Source: Pseudomonadota bacterium | GTDB taxonomy: Bacteria > Desulfobacterota > Syntrophia > Syntrophales > JADFWA01 | Assembly: GCA_030610915.1 (NCBI GenBank) | Contig: JAUWQS010000076.1 | Location: 1 to 7,305 of the forward strand | Direction: 5' to 3' | DNA: 7,305 nt | Part shown: in pieces, positions 5,780-7,305 of the stretch | Layout of the letters: the number at the start of each line of letters is the position of its first letter | How positions within the stretch are numbered: position 1 is the stretch's first letter | Program-made: the position numbers and the translations under genes | Notes under the pieces: generated by a model | What the model saw: only the letters and a program-made list of their open reading frames with translations | Databases searched by the model: none | What the model was told of the DNA's origin: nothing

Positions 5780-5956
5780 GTAACTACTCAGGTGGATAGA
5801 CTGAAAACTGTTAGGAAAAGCGGGAATACTGCACACTTTGAAGTCATGTTTGATGCAAAAATCTGCTGTTTCTCCGCCAAAGCGCCTCAATCGTGTTTTT
5901 CGGGTAACTTCAGCCTTCAGCCTAAATAGCTTCAGCCTGACTACGTGAGTAGTTAC
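5780..5956. mobile_element. Element B: 177-bp element with 27-bp terminal inverted repeats
   Basis: The ends are 5780-5806 (GTAACTACTCAGG...) and the reverse complement of 5930-5956 (GTAACTACTCACG...), 21 of 27 positions identical, the outer 11 perfect. The body is a diverged inverted copy of 635-760. Heptamers CTTCAGC occur near the right end. There is no transposase. On the minus strand a frame of about 60 codons (containing FGGETADFCIKHDF) is open across the body, and the left copy keeps the FCIKHDFKVC part; substitutions elsewhere are mostly amino-acid changing, so I do not call a gene. The element ends 28 bp before the diguanylate cyclase ATG, so that gene's promoter must lie in or just after it. 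Confidence 0.65.
5908..5936. repeat. CTTCAGC heptamers inside element B
   Basis: CTTCAGC occurs twice in tandem (5908-5921), then a degenerate CTAAATA unit, then again at 5930-5936. The left copy of the element has only one unit, so the unit number differs between the two copies. Confidence 0.65.
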
Positions 5957-5969
5957 CTTTTTTAAACCA

Positions 5970-5976
5970 TAAAGGA
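5970..5976 (+). promoter_or_regulatory. Ribosome binding site that decides the start of the diguanylate cyclase
   Basis: TAAAGGA lies 8 bases before ATG 5985 and only 5 bases before the in-frame TTG at 5982, favouring the ATG. Confidence 0.6.
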
Positions 5977-5984
5977 AACAATTG

Positions 5985-7109
5985 ATGAATGTATATTCGC
6001 AACAGACAGATGTTACAACAATTCAAAATGGGCTAGACATTTTTTGTGACATAGGAAGAGTGCTGACATCTTCTCTGGACCCCAAAGAGATATTCCAAAG
6101 GGTTATGAAGGTTGTGGGTGAATATTTTTCACCGCGGAACTGGTCATTGCTGCTGATGGAAAAAAATACCTGTCGGCTGAGATTCGAGATCGCTATGGGT
6201 ACGGATGCGTATAAACTTAAAGAACTTTATATTGAGAAGGGTGAAGGGATTGTTGGCTGGGTTTGTCTTAACGGAAAACCTTTGTTGGTTGAAGATGCTC
6301 AGAATGATCCACGATTCACCCCCCGGGTAGATAATATCCTCAATTTCACCACACGGTCAGTGGTCTGCGTTCCATTACTCAATGGCAGTAATAGTGTTGT
6401 GGGCGCTATAGAACTCATTAACAAAATTATACCTCCGTCCGCAAAGTCGGTTTCAGGAACTTCCTCAACAGAGCTAACTCCTACAGATAAGACTTTCACC
6501 GAGGTGGATATGAAGATTCTGTCTTCGATCGGAGCCTTCACGGGTATTGCATTAGAAAATGCGTTCTTGCATCAGAAGGCCAGAGAATTGGCTTTGATCG
6601 ACCCCCTTACAAAAATAAGTAACCGTCATTGTTTTAATGAAATGTTACACCGCGAAACAGACCGCATCAGCCGCTACGGGCATACAATCTGTGTACTTAT
6701 GATAGATGTGGACAATTTAAAGTTCATCAATGATAATTACGGACATCTGACAGGTGACAAGGTTCTTTGTGATGTTGCTGATGTACTTAGAACTTCTGTG
6801 CGTGACTCTGATATTCTCGCAAGATTCGGCGGCGATGAGTTTGTGATACTTATGCCTTTCTCCGATGAATCTGCAGGCTTGGAACTGGCGGAAAGGATAC
6901 AAAAATTGATCCGGCAGTGGAATGTGAAGGAATTGATTCCGGAGCTGAAAATAGGAGTGAGCATCGGCGTTCATGCGGCAGGCCCCAAAAACCTGGAGAA
7001 TGTTTTTCTAAAGGCTGACAAAGAATTATACCGGTACAAAAATTTGCAAAAGCGCCCCGAAAAAAGAATCAATCCCCGAAAAGCAGATGTGCCGTTATCT
7101 TTGGCATAA
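5985..7109 (+). CDS. GAF-domain diguanylate cyclase (GGDEF)
   Basis: A 374-residue cytoplasmic protein with no signal peptide or membrane segment; numbering below starts at ATG 5985 (one codon upstream is an in-frame TTG). Residues about 28-195 form a GAF sensor domain (GEGIVGWVCLNGKPLLVEDA near 87-106; SVVCVPLL...VVGAIELINK near 125-147) with a Ser/Thr/Pro-rich insertion at about 150-170. A short helix leads to the GGDEF domain, starting DPLTKISNR (206-214), with the signature GGDEF (282-286), the inhibitory I-site RDSD (273-276) exactly five residues upstream, and the closing ADKELYRYK (344-352). It should condense two GTP to cyclic di-GMP with product feedback, controlled by a ligand or partner bound to GAF. 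There is no EAL domain, so it only makes the messenger. Its signal and output are not indicated by the neighbours; it is divergent from the butyrate operon across 1 kb of repeats. Confidence 0.93.
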   Translation: MNVYSQQTDVTTIQNGLDIFCDIGRVLTSSLDPKEIFQRVMKVVGEYFSPRNWSLLLMEKNTCRLRFEIAMGTDAYKLKELYIEKGEGIVGWVCLNGKPLLVEDAQNDPRFTPRVDNILNFTTRSVVCVPLLNGSNSVVGAIELINKIIPPSAKSVSGTSSTELTPTDKTFTEVDMKILSSIGAFTGIALENAFLHQKARELALIDPLTKISNRHCFNEMLHRETDRISRYGHTICVLMIDVDNLKFINDNYGHLTGDKVLCDVADVLRTSVRDSDILARFGGDEFVILMPFSDESAGLELAERIQKLIRQWNVKELIPELKIGVSIGVHAAGPKNLENVFLKADKELYRYKNLQKRPEKRINPRKADVPLSLA

Positions 7110-7135
7110 CTTTTTGTCGGGAGAGGATAAAAAAT

Positions 7136-7171
7136 ATGATGAGAGTGAAGAATATAACGGATAGAGGTATC
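7136..7171 (+). other. Possible 5' end of a gene cut off by element A
   Basis: Twenty-six bases after the cyclase stop, GGGAGAGGA (7119-7127) lies 8 bases before ATGATG at 7136. The frame reads MMRVKNITDRGI and then enters the element A terminus at 7172. This could be the start of a co-transcribed gene displaced by the insertion. Twelve codons are too few for any family call. Confidence 0.25.
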
Positions 7172-7305
7172 AGCTCAATAAATAGGGGCAACCCCCAATA
7201 TGTAAGAGTGATTGTGAATCTTAGCCATTCACGGCGTGAAACTTGAAATTGGAAATTAGAAATTTGGGAGAGATGAAACGAATTTACGAGTTGACAGACT
7301 TCAGC
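7172..7305. mobile_element. Element A, second copy (inverted, truncated by window edge)
   Basis: All 134 bases are the exact reverse complement of 424-557. The outer end is again TATC followed by AGCTCAATAAATAGGGG. The rest of the copy lies outside the window, so whether it is another 269-bp element or a longer one with cargo cannot be seen. Perfect identity, against about 85 % for element B, points to recent spread or gene conversion. Ending inside a repeat also suggests a contig boundary. Confidence 0.75.

Noticed and set aside
4987..5984. A tRNA or other structured RNA gene in the large intergenic region
   Set aside because: The hairpins present are simple inverted repeats of mobile-element type; no cloverleaf or known riboswitch core was found by eye.

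Overview
The window looks like chromosomal DNA from an anaerobic, fermenting or fatty-acid-oxidising bacterium. A Desulfobacterota (former deltaproteobacterial) genome is my best guess. It rests on the butyrate-kinase operon, the Cys-rich C-terminus of the HesB/IscA-like protein, moderate base composition and the density of small palindromic repeats and heptanucleotide arrays; it is an inference, not something the sequence proves.

Layout. (i) 1-165: 3' end of a HesB/IscA-type Fe-S carrier gene (+). (ii) 166-808: no intact gene. It holds a 269-bp MITE-like element (289-557, 'element A') and a degenerate copy of a second repeat family (from 635, 'element B'). (iii) 4986-809, minus strand: a tight four-gene operon read as acyl-CoA dehydrogenase (frameshifted), phosphate butyryltransferase-like 1, phosphate butyryltransferase-like 2, butyrate kinase. 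(iv) 4987-5984: about 1 kb of repeat and transposon debris. It contains an IS200/IS605 TnpA remnant, a 145-bp palindrome, GC-rich and REP-like hairpins, a short element-A relative and a complete element B with terminal inverted repeats. (v) 5985-7109: a soluble GAF-GGDEF diguanylate cyclase (+). (vi) 7172-7305: the end of another element A, cut by the window edge. It is an exact inverted copy of 424-557.

How the genes work together. The operon would interconvert an acyl-CoA and the acid through acyl-phosphate: the dehydrogenase acts on the acyl-CoA/enoyl-CoA pair, the Ptb-like proteins swap CoA for phosphate, and butyrate kinase makes ATP plus butyrate (or a related short or branched acid), or runs in reverse to activate the acid. 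The two Ptb-like proteins have lost different, complementary sets of family motifs. This suggests that they form a heteromer or that one is non-catalytic. The dehydrogenase carries a frameshift in a T8 run that separates the FAD-binding part from the catalytic glutamate.

The other distinctive theme is 7-bp tandem repeats of unrelated sequence (GAAATTN, ACCCTGA, AGTGGTC, CTTCAGC) at several loci. Two of these enter coding sequence: an in-frame insertion near the N-terminus of butyrate kinase and the whole C-terminal tail of Ptb-like 2. The operon is bracketed by nested inverted copies of elements A and B.
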